A stretch of 64,000 nucleotides of DNA, taken from NCBI RefSeq assembly GCF_004137255.1, contig NZ_SDWT01000002.1, forward strand, positions 1 to 64,000, read 5' to 3'. Positions 31,644-39,621 of this stretch are shown piece by piece. The notes under the pieces were generated by a model. That model saw only the letters and a list, made by a program, of their open reading frames with translations. It searched no databases and was not told the origin of the DNA. A program made the position numbers and the translations under genes. The stretch comes from Nocardioides oleivorans (GTDB lineage: Bacteria > Actinomycetota > Actinomycetes > Propionibacteriales > Nocardioidaceae). How positions within the stretch are numbered: the stretch's first letter is position 1; every line of letters starts with the position of its first letter.

Positions 31644-32999
31644 ATGAGTGAGTACGACGCCGTAGACGTCGAGACCGATGCCGGTCCGACGCCCGTCCTG
31701 GCCGTGGTGGGCCGCCCCAACGTGGGCAAGTCCACCTTGGTCAACCGGATCATCGGTCGTCGTGAAGCCGTGGTCGAGGACCGACCCGGCGTGACCCGCG
31801 ACCGCGTCTCCTACGACGCCAACTGGAACGGCCGGGCCTTCACCGTGGTCGACACCGGCGGCTGGGACCCCGACGCCCGCGGTCTCGCCGAGCGCATCGC
31901 CGCCCAGGCCGAGATCGCCGTCTCGCTCGCCGACGCCGTGCTCTTCGTGGTCGACGCGACCGTCGGCATCACCGACTCCGACGAGGCGGTCGTCCGGATC
32001 CTCCGCAAGTCCGGCAAGCCGGTCGTGCTCGCCGCCAACAAGGTCGACGACCAGCGCACCGAGGCCGAGGCCTTCGGCCTGTGGAACCTCGGGCTCGGCG
32101 AGCCGTTCCCGGTCTCGGCCCTGCACGGCCGCGGGTCGGGCGACATGCTCGACGCGATCCTCGAGGCGCTCCCGGAGACTCCCGCCGAGTCGTTCGAGGA
32201 GGTGGGTGGCCCGCGTCGCATCGCGATCGTCGGCAAGCCCAACGTCGGCAAGTCCTCGCTGCTCAACATGCTGGCCAAGGAGGACCGGGTCGTCGTCGAC
32301 GACGCGTCCGGCACCACGGTCGACCCGGTCGACGAGCTGATCCAGCTCGGCGAGCACACCTGGCGCTTCATCGACACGGCGGGCATCCGCAAGCGGGTCA
32401 ACCAGGCGTCCGGCCACGAGTACTACGCCTCGCTGCGCACCACGACCGCGATCGACCGCGCCGAGGTGGCCGTGCTGGTGCTCGACGCCAGCCAGTCGGT
32501 CTCCGAGCAGGACATGCGGATCATCCAGACCGTCCGCGACGCCGGGCGCGCGATGATCATCGCCTTCAACAAGTGGGACCTCGTCGACGACGAGCGCCGC
32601 TACTACCTCGAGCGCGAGATCGAGCGCGACCTGGTGCAGCTCCAGTGGGCGCCCCGGATCAACTTCACCGCCCGCACCGGCTGGCACGTCGACCGGCTCG
32701 TCCCGGCGATCGAGAAGGCGCTCGCGGGCTGGGAGACGCGCGTCGGCACCGGTGCCCTCAACACCTTCCTCGGCCGCCTCGTGGCCGAGCACCCGCACCC
32801 CGTGCGCAGCGGCAAGCAGCCCAAGATCCTCTTCGCGACGCAGCCGTCGGTGGCCCCGCCGACCTTCGTGCTGTTCACGAGCGGCAAGCTCGACGCGGCC
32901 TACGAGCGGTTCGTCGAGCGCCGGCTGCGCGAGGAGTTCGGCTTCGTCGGCACGCCGATCGTGATCGAGCAGAAGCCGCGCGAGAAGCGCAAGCGCTGA
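31644..32999 (+). CDS. der: Ribosome-associated GTPase Der (EngA)
   Basis: 451-residue GTPase with two tandem G domains, needed for 50S subunit maturation. The first G1 is GRPNVGKST at residues 23-31 and the second GKPNVGKSS near 196. Each is followed by DTGG/DTAGI switch motifs and the base-recognition NKVD and NKWD. The C-terminal KH-like domain covers about residues 360-451 and ends in a basic tail (KPREKRKR). It is the last gene of the housekeeping block before the tRNA-Pro island. Confidence 0.97.
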   Translation: MSEYDAVDVETDAGPTPVLAVVGRPNVGKSTLVNRIIGRREAVVEDRPGVTRDRVSYDANWNGRAFTVVDTGGWDPDARGLAERIAAQAEIAVSLADAVLFVVDATVGITDSDEAVVRILRKSGKPVVLAANKVDDQRTEAEAFGLWNLGLGEPFPVSALHGRGSGDMLDAILEALPETPAESFEEVGGPRRIAIVGKPNVGKSSLLNMLAKEDRVVVDDASGTTVDPVDELIQLGEHTWRFIDTAGIRKRVNQASGHEYYASLRTTTAIDRAEVAVLVLDASQSVSEQDMRIIQTVRDAGRAMIIAFNKWDLVDDERRYYLEREIERDLVQLQWAPRINFTARTGWHVDRLVPAIEKALAGWETRVGTGALNTFLGRLVAEHPHPVRSGKQPKILFATQPSVAPPTFVLFTSGKLDAAYERFVERRLREEFGFVGTPIVIEQKPREKRKR

Positions 33000-33004
33000 T
33001 CGGG

Positions 33005-33020
33005 CCGGCGCCTGCGCCGG
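33005..33020 (+). terminator. Hairpin after der
   Basis: Perfect 7-bp stem CCGGCGC/GCGCCGG with a 2-base loop, 5 bases after the der stop. No T-run follows, so a Rho-independent role is only probable. Confidence 0.45.
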
Positions 33021-33041
33021 TCCTGTGGTGTGGCTCTCGGG

Positions 33042-33173
33042 TCAGTTGCGGACGTCGACGTGCACAGGCGCGTCGGGCTGTCCGGCGTCGGCGCGCGGCG
33101 CGGCGAAGCTGAGCCCGGCAGCGGTTGCCACGACGGCCAGCAGCAGTCCGGCGCGGCGAACGAGATGTGACAT
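33042..33173 (-). CDS. Small secreted peptide, 43 aa
   Basis: 43-residue open frame with a textbook signal peptide: MSHLVRR, then the hydrophobic core AGLLLAVVATAAGLSF and a likely AxA cleavage site at APRADA, leaving a mature peptide of about 13 residues (GQPDAPVHVDVRN). GGGGGTT about 6 nt upstream of the ATG can serve as ribosome-binding site. It lies on the minus strand between der and tRNA-Pro, alone. I do not recognise it. Its shortness leaves some doubt, but hydrophobic core, cleavage site and RBS all agree. Confidence 0.6.
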   Translation of the reverse strand: MSHLVRRAGLLLAVVATAAGLSFAAPRADAGQPDAPVHVDVRN

Positions 33174-33381
33174 GGTGTGAACCCCCAGGTTGATGGTCCA
33201 TCGTGTGACGGCCAGGGACCTTCGACACCGAGAACAACGCGGAATGACCCAGATTGGCTACGCCGGGTGGTCATCCGCGCCCCTGCGACAGGTCGTGGCC
33301 CACTCGGGCGGGGCGATTCCTCGTGGCCGCAGGTGCTGCGGTAGTGTTCCCCTCGCTCCGCAGGCCCAGGCCGGGGGCATT

Positions 33382-33455
33382 CGGGCTGTAGCGCAGCTTG
33401 GTAGCGCACCTGACTGGGGGTCAGGGGGTCGCAGGTTCAAATCCTGTCAGCCCGA
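33382..33455 (+). tRNA. tRNA-Pro (GGG)
   Basis: 74-nt tRNA. The acceptor stem CGGGCTG pairs with CAGCCCG, followed by discriminator A. The D arm is GCGCAGCTTGGTAGCGC, the anticodon stem CCTGA/TCAGG encloses CTGGGGG with anticodon GGG, and the T arm contains GGTTCAAATCC. CCA is not encoded. The gene is intact because the island that inserted into its 3' end carries a matching copy of that end. Confidence 0.96.
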
Positions 33456-33498
33456 CCGAAACGAAGCCCCTGACCTGCGGAAACGCAGGTCAGGGGCT
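33420..33498 (+). repeat. attL: 79-bp direct repeat at tRNA-Pro 3' end
   Basis: From the anticodon loop to the end of the terminator hairpin, this sequence is repeated at 47738-47816 with a single mismatch (A33461 versus T47779). Flanks on both sides differ. This is the left attachment site of a tRNA-targeted integrative element. Confidence 0.9.
33465..33498 (+). terminator. tRNA-Pro terminator
   Basis: Perfect 15-bp stem (33465-33479 and 33484-33498) with a GAAA loop, 9 bases after the tRNA. It lies inside the attL repeat and is duplicated at 47783-47816. Confidence 0.85.
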
Positions 33499-33839
33499 GT
33501 CGTCGTTGTTAACCGCTGTGGCGCTTTTGCAACGTGGCTATTCGGACAGGTGTTCTACCCTGACGCGATGCCGCTTCAGGCGGCAGCGGGGTTGAAGTTC
33601 TGATGTCGCAGTCGTGGGTGCCAGCGAACCTCGAGCGGCCGATCGACTGACGGGTCGGACGCGGATCCCTCAAGGAGGTCCCGGTACCGCGCTTCTCGAA
33701 GATGGTCTCGACCGCGATGCTGCCGGTCTTTGACGGGGGATCGCACCGTAACGCGGCGCTATGACGCAGTGTTGCGGGCTCGCCGCGGTCTCGCGAGGTC
33801 GACCCCGTGGACCGCGCACGGTTAGGGCATGCTCGAGAG
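33499..33839. other. Gene-free left end of the island
   Basis: 341 bases where an integrase would be expected next to attL. No intact gene is seen. A minus-strand open stretch of about 60 codons (roughly 33,580-33,765, ending QNFNPAAA) might be the end of a decayed gene. It has no start signal and I do not recognise it. Confidence 0.5.
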
Positions 33840-34739
33840 ATGGCGATCATCAACGTCCTTGGCTATCCCAGCAGTGCTGGCGCCTACTGTGTCGGCGTCG
33901 AGCATGCGCCAACCGCGCTACGTGATGCAGGTCTGGTGAGCGCACTGACGGCAGAGGGGCATCGGGTGAACGACCACGGCGATCTCCCGGTCCACCTGTG
34001 GAAGCCGGATCGTGAACGTCCCCGCGCCCAGAATCTCCTCGAGGAAGTCGAGGCCCTCCGCGCTCTCGCGGACGCAGCAGCACCACTGATCGCGACCGAA
34101 GGCCGCCTGCTCGTCCTCGGTGGGAGCTGCACCGTGGCGCTCGGGCTATGTGCAGCGGTCGCAAACGTCGGGCTCGAGCCACACCTCGTCTACGTCGACC
34201 GGCACCTCGACCTCAACACGCCGGAGTCGACCACCGAGGGCTCGCTCAGCTGGATGGGCATGGCCCATGCACTGGACGTGCCGGGGGCCGAGGCGCAGTT
34301 GGCCGGACTGGGAAGTCGTCGTCCGCTGCTCGAGCCGGGGCACGTGAGCTATCTCGGGGTCGACCTCGCTGACGAGACCACCAGCTGGGAACGTGACCAA
34401 GTCGACCGTCTCGGACTTGCTGTCACATCGCAGGCAGAGCTGGTCGCAGACCCGACGGCGGCCGCCCGCAAGGCGAAAACCGCACTTCCGGAAGGGCCGT
34501 TCGTGGTGCACGTGGATGTCGACGTCTTGGACTTCATTGATGCTCCGCTGGCCGAGAACGTGAACGGCCGCAACTCTGGCCCGACCGTGGCACAACTGGG
34601 TGAGGCCATCGCCGAGCTGTGGGGCATGCCCGACTTCCTCGCCATCTCAGTGGGTCAACTCGTGCCGGCTCATGCCGCGTCCGACCCGACCTCGCTGGCC
34701 CGGTTCGTCGATGCCCTCGCCTCGCCCGCCGAGGCGTGA
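33840..34739 (+). CDS. Arginase/ureohydrolase-family protein
   Basis: 299-residue member of the arginase-agmatinase superfamily, Mn-dependent enzymes that hydrolyse guanidino groups. Motif 2 is YVDRHLDLN, with the D-x-H-x-D metal ligands. Motif 3 is HVDVDVLDF, with the two Asp ligands. Motif 1 reads GGSCTVALG instead of GGDH, so the first metal-binding His is replaced by Cys. Such GGxC variants belong to a divergent actinobacterial clade whose substrate is not known to me. ATG at 33840 starts at the conserved first strand (MAIINVLGYPSSAG). It is the first intact gene of the island and stands alone. Confidence 0.82.
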   Translation: MAIINVLGYPSSAGAYCVGVEHAPTALRDAGLVSALTAEGHRVNDHGDLPVHLWKPDRERPRAQNLLEEVEALRALADAAAPLIATEGRLLVLGGSCTVALGLCAAVANVGLEPHLVYVDRHLDLNTPESTTEGSLSWMGMAHALDVPGAEAQLAGLGSRRPLLEPGHVSYLGVDLADETTSWERDQVDRLGLAVTSQAELVADPTAAARKAKTALPEGPFVVHVDVDVLDFIDAPLAENVNGRNSGPTVAQLGEAIAELWGMPDFLAISVGQLVPAHAASDPTSLARFVDALASPAEA

Positions 34740-35281
34740 TGCGGACGCCGCGCCACCTCGCTCAGCGCGCCGCCTCCAGGATCCGGTCGAGGGTGCGCCG
34801 GCCCCACGCGCTCATCGTCCAATTCGACCCGGCCTGGTAACCAGACGAAGCCCCATCGCCTGATGCTTCTCACCCTGGGATCGGACCCTCGAACTACGGC
34901 GGCACGCGGCGAAGGACACACCCTGTTGGTCCGCGAGCGTGCCCACAGTTCTCGTGCGATCGCACGCTGCAAGGCCCGCGCGTTGGTGCTCCGCCTGTAG
35001 GGGTCCACGCGCATCTCGGATTTCGCTGCTTGCTGACTGACGCAGATGGACGGAGTGTCGTACGTTCACCGGTCGCACGCGCGCGGCTTCAGTCCCGACA
35101 GCCGAGATCAGGCCGGACGTGTTTGCGGTCGGCCCGAGCGGAACTGCCCCGCCATCAGTGTCGCGGCGACCCTCACATCTGCGGCCACTTGACCGATCGC
35201 CGGCCGAACCCGAATGACCGCTGGGGTGCGGGGTCAACCTACGTCGACCGGTCTACAGAAGGTCGGCTCGGTTCGTACCGC

Positions 35282-35308
35282 GTCGTCAGTCTTGTGTCGT
35301 CAGTCTTG
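35282..35308 (+). repeat. 13-bp direct repeat, period 14
   Basis: GTCGTCAGTCTTG occurs at 35282-35294 and 35296-35308, about 80 bases upstream of the VOC gene. It may be a regulator-binding site or a simple slippage product. Confidence 0.6.
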
Positions 35309-35374
35309 GATGGCGCAGGAGACAGCCTCCCGAGGGTGATGGCTCGCATCTCGACCGGTCGACTTCGGCGACCC

Positions 35375-35380
35375 TAGGTT
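35375..35380 (+). promoter_or_regulatory. Putative -10 box of the VOC-DHFR-VOC operon
   Basis: TAGGTT ends 6 nt before the ATG at 35387 with no Shine-Dalgarno, suggesting a leaderless start for this three-gene operon. Confidence 0.45.
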
Positions 35381-35386
35381 GGGTGC

Positions 35387-35809
35387 ATGTCGACTCGTCC
35401 CGCGTCGTTCCACATTGCCCCGCTAGTCGCCGTCACCGACCTGGTCCGTGCGCGTGCCTTCTACGAGGGCTTGCTCGGTCTTGATGGGGCTGAGGCGCCG
35501 GGCGGCGGGTGGGTACTGTCTGGTGACCATGGCACGTCGCTGACGCTGCTTGCGGGTGTGGATGATGCCGGGTCCGCCAGTTGGCCGGTAGCAACGATTC
35601 GCGTCGACGACGTTCACGCCGTCGTGCGGGTGCTTGCCGGGCGTGGGGTGCCGTTCCTGGGGCCGGATGATCTGCCGTTCGACCTCGACGAGGACCGGGT
35701 GTCGGTTGGTCAGGACGGGTTGGCGGTGGCGTGGATGCGGGACCCGGACGGGTCGGTGCTGACGGTGTACTCACATGAGCAGCGAGCCGGGCGGGACGGT
35801 GTGGCCTGA
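35387..35809 (+). CDS. VOC family protein
   Basis: 140-residue VOC/glyoxalase fold protein. Two beta-alpha-beta units are visible: IAPLVAVTDLVRARAFYEGL with the typical start of a bleomycin-resistance/glyoxalase domain, and VATIRVDDVHAVVRVLAGRG ending in MRDPDGSVLTVYSHE. The terminal DPDGxxLxVYxHE contains the usual C-terminal Glu ligand position. Substrate unknown. The stop codon TGA shares its final A with the ATG of the next gene. Codons here use more T-ending forms (GTT, GGT) than the backbone, in keeping with acquired DNA. Confidence 0.85.
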   Translation: MSTRPASFHIAPLVAVTDLVRARAFYEGLLGLDGAEAPGGGWVLSGDHGTSLTLLAGVDDAGSASWPVATIRVDDVHAVVRVLAGRGVPFLGPDDLPFDLDEDRVSVGQDGLAVAWMRDPDGSVLTVYSHEQRAGRDGVA

Positions 35810-36408
35810 TGGCGAAGCTGGTGGTGGTGGTGATGTCGTCGGTGGATAGCTTCTACGAGGGGCCCGGCGGTGCGGGTGACCTCGAGCCGACGGGGGTTGA
35901 TGACGGGTTCAACGGCTACAACGCCGACGTTGTCGCGGGTGCTGCGGTTGTAGTCATCGGGCACTCGTCGTTCAAGGACTTCTCTTCGTACTGGCCTGAT
36001 CGCGAGTCGGCGGACGACGCGTCGGATGCGGAGCGCCGGTTCGCGGCGGCGTACAACCCGCTGCCGAAGGTCGTTGCCAGCCGTACGCCGGGGAGCGTGA
36101 ATGTTCCGGAGGCGTGGGTTGGGAACACGCGCGTCGTCGGCGATGACCTCGTGGGTGAGGTGACCCGGCTGAAGGAAGAGGCTGCCGGGGTTGGGGGCGG
36201 CGACGTTGTCGTGTGGGGCAGCCGGAAGGTGTGGACCCAGCTGTGGGAGGCGGGTCTGGTCGACGAGCTCCACGTGGTGGCCGGGACCGGTGTTGCAGGC
36301 GCCGGAACACAGGTTTTTCCCGACGGCGCCGTTCTTACGAGGCTTGAGGCTCGGATGTTGCCGGACTCGCAGTGCGTCCTTTCGACGTATCGGGTGGGGC
36401 CTTCGTGA
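35809..36408 (+). CDS. Dihydrofolate reductase-like (RibD C-terminal) protein
   Basis: 199-residue protein of the DHFR-like RibD_C family. Family elements are the N-terminal strand KLVVVVMSSVDSFYEGPGG, AAVVVIGHSSFKDFSSYWPD, the loop KVVASRTPGS, GGGDVVVWGSRKVWTQLWEA and the catalytic-end DELHVVAGTGVAGAGTQVF. Stand-alone members are NADPH-dependent reductases of unknown substrate and are common next to VOC genes in actinobacteria. It overlaps both neighbours by 1 and 4 bp, so the three are co-translated. Confidence 0.88.
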   Translation: MAKLVVVVMSSVDSFYEGPGGAGDLEPTGVDDGFNGYNADVVAGAAVVVIGHSSFKDFSSYWPDRESADDASDAERRFAAAYNPLPKVVASRTPGSVNVPEAWVGNTRVVGDDLVGEVTRLKEEAAGVGGGDVVVWGSRKVWTQLWEAGLVDELHVVAGTGVAGAGTQVFPDGAVLTRLEARMLPDSQCVLSTYRVGPS

Positions 36409-37076
36409 GCGCGGTGGTCTGGCAGGACTTGTGCGTTGACGCGTTGGACGTCGACCGGATGTCGCAGTTCTGGGCGGCCGTCATCGGTCTGGACGTCGCC
36501 GACCCTGCACCGCCGGCAAGGCTGAGCGGACCCACCGGCCGGCACACGGTGTGGGTCAACCAAGTCGACCGGCCACGCCGGGCGAAGAACCGCACCCACC
36601 TCGACATCGACTGCGCATCCATCGACGACCTCGTCGACCTCGGTGCGACGGTGACCGCACCTGCCGCACAGACCGGCCTCGGATGGACTCGCATGGTTGA
36701 CCCCGAGGGGAACGACTTCTGCGCCTTCGTCCGCGACCCCACAGAAGTGCCGGCTTACAGGCTTCATGGCATCGCGGTCGACTGCGACGACCCGAAGATG
36801 CTGGCCATCTGGTGGGGTGAGGTGTTCGGCGTCGAGCCGACGGTCGACGACGACTGCTGGACCCTCACCGGTGTTGCTGTCGACGACCGTATGACGTTCG
36901 ACTTCAACGCCGTCCCGGAGCCGCGTACGGAACCGAACCGGGTCCACTGGGACGTCCGCGGTGACGTCGACCGGCTTCTCGCGCGTGGTGCGAGCCGCCT
37001 GTGGGACATGCCGAAGTGGACGGTGCTGGCCGACCCTGAGGGCAACGAGTTCTGCGTCTTTCGTGACCCGCACTGA
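36405..37076 (+). CDS. Two-domain VOC family protein
   Basis: 223-residue protein with two tandem VOC units. The first (residues 1-115) has VVWQDLCVDALDVDRMSQFW and ends MVDPEGNDFCAFV; the second (116-223) has LHGIAVDCDDPKMLAIWWGE and ends VLADPEGNEFCVFRDPH. The repeated DPEGN-x-FC-x-F endings mark the duplicated fold, as in extradiol-dioxygenase-like VOC proteins. GTG at 36405 overlaps the preceding stop (GTGA). Substrate unknown. Confidence 0.87.
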   Translation: MSAVVWQDLCVDALDVDRMSQFWAAVIGLDVADPAPPARLSGPTGRHTVWVNQVDRPRRAKNRTHLDIDCASIDDLVDLGATVTAPAAQTGLGWTRMVDPEGNDFCAFVRDPTEVPAYRLHGIAVDCDDPKMLAIWWGEVFGVEPTVDDDCWTLTGVAVDDRMTFDFNAVPEPRTEPNRVHWDVRGDVDRLLARGASRLWDMPKWTVLADPEGNEFCVFRDPH

Positions 37077-37335
37077 CGGGCTGGGTGCGAGGGAATGCTC
37101 GCGCTGCGCTACATCCGCGACCGCTGAAGAGTCGCAGCCTCGGCACCCCGCCTGAGCATCGCTGCGACATCGAGAGGGAGTGGTCTGAACGGCCCTCCAG
37201 CATCCTGCCTCATGGCCAGGAGGACTCTTTCGACGCGTGACGAGCTCCCGGCAGGCGGCGAATTGAGGCAGCGGGGTAGGTCGCGGGCCGCAGCGCACTG
37301 CGCAAGGGCTGCGGTCCCGCGACCTGCGGAGCGGC

Positions 37336-37770
37336 TCAGGCGCTGAGCTCGGCGCGCTCGCTGCGGCCCGATCCGGTCTGGGTGATCTCGATCTTGCGGG
37401 GCTTGGCCTTCTCCGCCACCGGCACGGCGAGCCGGAGCACGCCGTCGACGTAGGACGCTTCGATCCGCTCGAGGTCGAGGTTGTCGCCGAGCACGAGCTG
37501 GCGGCTGAAGGCGCCCTTGGGTCGCTCGGACGCGAGCGCTTCCCAGTCGCCGTTGCGGGCCACGCGCTCGGCACGGACGGTCAGGACGTTGCGCTCGACG
37601 TCGAGGTCGATGCTGTCAGCGCTCACGCCGGGGAGGTCGAACTCGATGACGAACCGGTCGCCCTCGCGCCAGGCGTCCATCGGCATCACGGCAGGACGGT
37701 TGGTGGTGCCGAGCATCTGCTGGGTCAGGCGGTCGAGCTCGCGGAACGGGTCGGTGGTGCGAAGCAACAT
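37336..37770 (-). CDS. Hsp20/alpha-crystallin small heat-shock protein
   Basis: 144-residue small heat-shock protein. These ATP-independent chaperones form oligomers that hold unfolding proteins. The alpha-crystallin domain runs from about residue 33 ([20 protein letters not shown]) through [16 protein letters not shown] to the conserved [20 protein letters not shown], with an IEI motif close to the C-terminus. ATG at 37770 is preceded by AGGAGGAGACC, a very strong RBS. It is divergent from an HspR-like regulator that probably controls it. Confidence 0.94.
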   Translation of the reverse strand: MLLRTTDPFRELDRLTQQMLGTTNRPAVMPMDAWREGDRFVIEFDLPGVSADSIDLDVERNVLTVRAERVARNGDWEALASERPKGAFSRQLVLGDNLDLERIEASYVDGVLRLAVPVAEKAKPRKIEITQTGSGRSERAELSA

Positions 37771-37907
37771 GGTCTCCTCCTGTGTCTGCCGGGTGGACTC
37801 GATGTCCACGACCTGTATTGGCTGTTGCAGGTTTTTTATAGTCAATGTGGAAGGATCGGTTCAAGTCCCGCAACCCGAGAATTTCCTGAGAAGTGGAGGA
37901 GGTGCCG
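37771..37907. promoter_or_regulatory. Divergent hsp20 / HspR-like promoter region
   Basis: 137-bp region between divergent genes, visibly richer in A/T than its surroundings (TTTTTTATAGTC around 37832-37843). On the minus strand TTGACT lies about 75 nt upstream of hsp20 and can serve as -35. No exact HAIR motif (CTTGAGT-N7-ACTCAAG) was found. Confidence 0.5.
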
Positions 37908-38210
37908 GTGACGAGCAGCGACAAGGGCGTGTACGCCATCTCGGTGGCAGCTGCGATGGTGTCGATGGAGATCCAAAATTTGCGCGTCTACGAACGTCGC
38001 GGCCTCCTCACGCCGGACCGCACCGCCGGCGGCAGCCGTCTCTACAGCGCAGACGACGTGGCACGGCTCGGTCGCATCCGCGACCTGCTCGCCGAGGGAC
38101 TGAACCTGGTGGGCATCGCCCGCGTGCTCGCGCTCGAAGACGAGGTCGCGTGGCTCCGAGCGCATCCGAACCGGCGGTCCCGGTCCGCCCCAGAACCCGA
38201 GGCTGACTGA
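37908..38210 (+). CDS. HspR-like MerR-family regulator
   Basis: 100-residue MerR-type protein of the HspR subgroup, repressors of heat-shock genes. VYAISVAAAMVSMEIQNLRV begins the winged helix, then YERRGLLTPDRTAGGSRLYS and ADDVARLGRIRDLLAEGLNL, followed by GIARVLALEDEV. The tail is short (SRSAPEPEAD) with no effector domain. GTG at 37908 was chosen because GGAGGAGG lies 5 nt upstream; the GTG at 37893 lies upstream of that RBS. Divergent from hsp20, so it is probably autoregulatory and controls the chaperone. Confidence 0.88.
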   Translation: MTSSDKGVYAISVAAAMVSMEIQNLRVYERRGLLTPDRTAGGSRLYSADDVARLGRIRDLLAEGLNLVGIARVLALEDEVAWLRAHPNRRSRSAPEPEAD

Positions 38211-38308
38211 CCGAGCGGTTTGCAGAGACGAGTGCCGGCGGAGTGAGCCCGTCTGCACATGCTCAGATCATTTCGATCTAGAAGGCGCACAACGCGGATC
38301 TTGCTGGA

Positions 38309-38626
38309 TCAGATCGCCCGCAGCCCGGCAGTGACGAGGACAGCGACGACGACACTCAGCACCAGCGAGCAACGTCGCCAGAGCATCATCGCGGCTACGG
38401 CCACACCGGCGGTGTGGGCACCCATCGACCACGAGCGCCCGCTGGCGAACATCGAAGTCACGACCAGCGCGCTCAAGAGGGCGGGCGCCATCAGCACTAC
38501 CACCCGGGAGAACCACGGCGGGAGCTCCCGGCCGCCCAGCAGTACCGGCCCCACCGCCTTGATCATCACCGTCAGAGCGGCGAGGCCGAAGATCAGGACC
38601 CAGACCTGGTTGTAGGTCAGCGTCAT
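38309..38626 (-). CDS. azlD: AzlD-family branched-chain amino acid export subunit
   Basis: 105-residue membrane protein with four hydrophobic segments (VWVLIFGLAALTVMIKAVGP, VVVLMAPALLSALVV, GVAVAAMMLWR and SLVLSVVVAVLVTAGL). It matches AzlD/YgaH, the small partner of AzlC-type exporters of branched-chain amino acids or analogues. It overlaps azlC by 4 bp, the standard arrangement. Confidence 0.88.
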   Translation of the reverse strand: MTLTYNQVWVLIFGLAALTVMIKAVGPVLLGGRELPPWFSRVVVLMAPALLSALVVTSMFASGRSWSMGAHTAGVAVAAMMLWRRCSLVLSVVVAVLVTAGLRAI

Positions 38627-39306
38627 GTCGACCTCCGCACCACACCGATGAGCGTCACGGTGCTCGCAGCCAGGACTGGGACGCCCGGAGGACTGACTGG
38701 GACCAGGGCGAGCGCGAGGAGGCCACCGCTCACGGCCACCCAGCGGGAGGTCGTGTCGCGGAGTTCTGTGATCAGAAGTGACAGGAAGAACACGGGATAG
38801 ATCGCGTCAAGGCCGAGTCGGTCTGTGTCACCGAGCGCGTCGCCGAGGATCGCGCCGACGACAGCGCCGAGCGTCCAGGTGACGTACTGAGGGACCGTCG
38901 TGCCGAACAGGAGCCACCGGTCAAAGGTGCCGTCGCCGCGGTTGGCGAGCGCCCACGATGAGTCGACGACGGCCTGCCCCTGCGCCGCTCGCTTCATCCG
39001 GCCGCCGGGTAACGACGGCGCCAGCGCGATACCCATGGCCAAGAAGCGCGCATTCATCAAGCTTCCTGCAGTCAGGGCCGCGGGGATGCCGCCTCCGACG
39101 GTGATCACGGAAAGCGCGGCGAACTGCGCCGAGCCTGCAAAGACAACCATCGCGGTGGCAACAGCCTGCGCGACGCTGAATCCTGCCTGTCGAGCAAGGA
39201 CGCTGAAAGAGAGGCTCAGCAGGAAGCCCACCACACCGAACGGAAGCCCCAACCTCACGCCACGACGAAACGCTTCCCACGCTGCCTCATCCTTCGCTGC
39301 TGCCAC
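38623..39306 (-). CDS. azlC: AzlC-family branched-chain amino acid exporter
   Basis: 227-residue membrane permease of the AzlC/YgaZ family with about five membrane segments. The signature region MVVFAGSAQFAALSVI and the following LTAGSLMNARFLAMGIALAP are highly conserved in the family. With AzlD it exports branched-chain amino acids (azaleucine resistance in Bacillus, valine in E. coli). GTG at 39306 has TAATCT 6 nt upstream and no RBS, so it may be leaderless. Confidence 0.9.
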   Translation of the reverse strand: MAAAKDEAAWEAFRRGVRLGLPFGVVGFLLSLSFSVLARQAGFSVAQAVATAMVVFAGSAQFAALSVITVGGGIPAALTAGSLMNARFLAMGIALAPSLPGGRMKRAAQGQAVVDSSWALANRGDGTFDRWLLFGTTVPQYVTWTLGAVVGAILGDALGDTDRLGLDAIYPVFFLSLLITELRDTTSRWVAVSGGLLALALVPVSPPGVPVLAASTVTLIGVVRRST

Positions 39307-39621
39307 CGGCGCAGATTAACAACGAACGGAGACCACACCAGCGGCGGACATTTCGCACCCTGACTGTCCGCGCTGTAGTAGCCGGCGGTCGTCGCACGCA
39401 TGAGCACCACGGCCAAGGGGCAGGTGCGGAACGCGCTCCGCTCCGAGGTTCGCGGCGGCGGATTGTCGCGTAACCGAGGAGGCGGCAACGGTCCGAATCT
39501 CGACCGACCCAGATGTCCCCTTGCGGCGGAACGACTTCTCCTCGAGGGAAGCGGGGGCGCAGGCGTTGGTACGCGCGGTCAAAACGTCGCGGTTCTGCCA
39601 GACCGCTGGACTGGCTGCTGG
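39307..39621. other. 315-base gap with azlC promoter
   Basis: The azlC -10 candidate (TAATCT on the minus strand, 39313-39318) lies at the left end. The rest has no frame with clear coding character or a start signal on either strand; it may hold decayed coding sequence. Confidence 0.45.

Larger units (their letters stand above)
34740..35386. other. 647-base stretch without an intact gene
   Basis: No reading frame here has convincing coding character. A minus-strand fragment of about 30 codons ending at 34762 (YQAGSNWTMSAWGRRTLDRI) looks like the tail of a lost gene. A 13-bp direct repeat occurs at 35282. The VOC promoter lies at the right end. Confidence 0.45.

Noticed and set aside
33580..33765. 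Remnant of an IS3-type transposase beside attL
   Set aside because: A 60-codon minus-strand frame ends in a transposase-like QNFNPAAA, but no DDE residues, inverted repeats or start signal could be seen.
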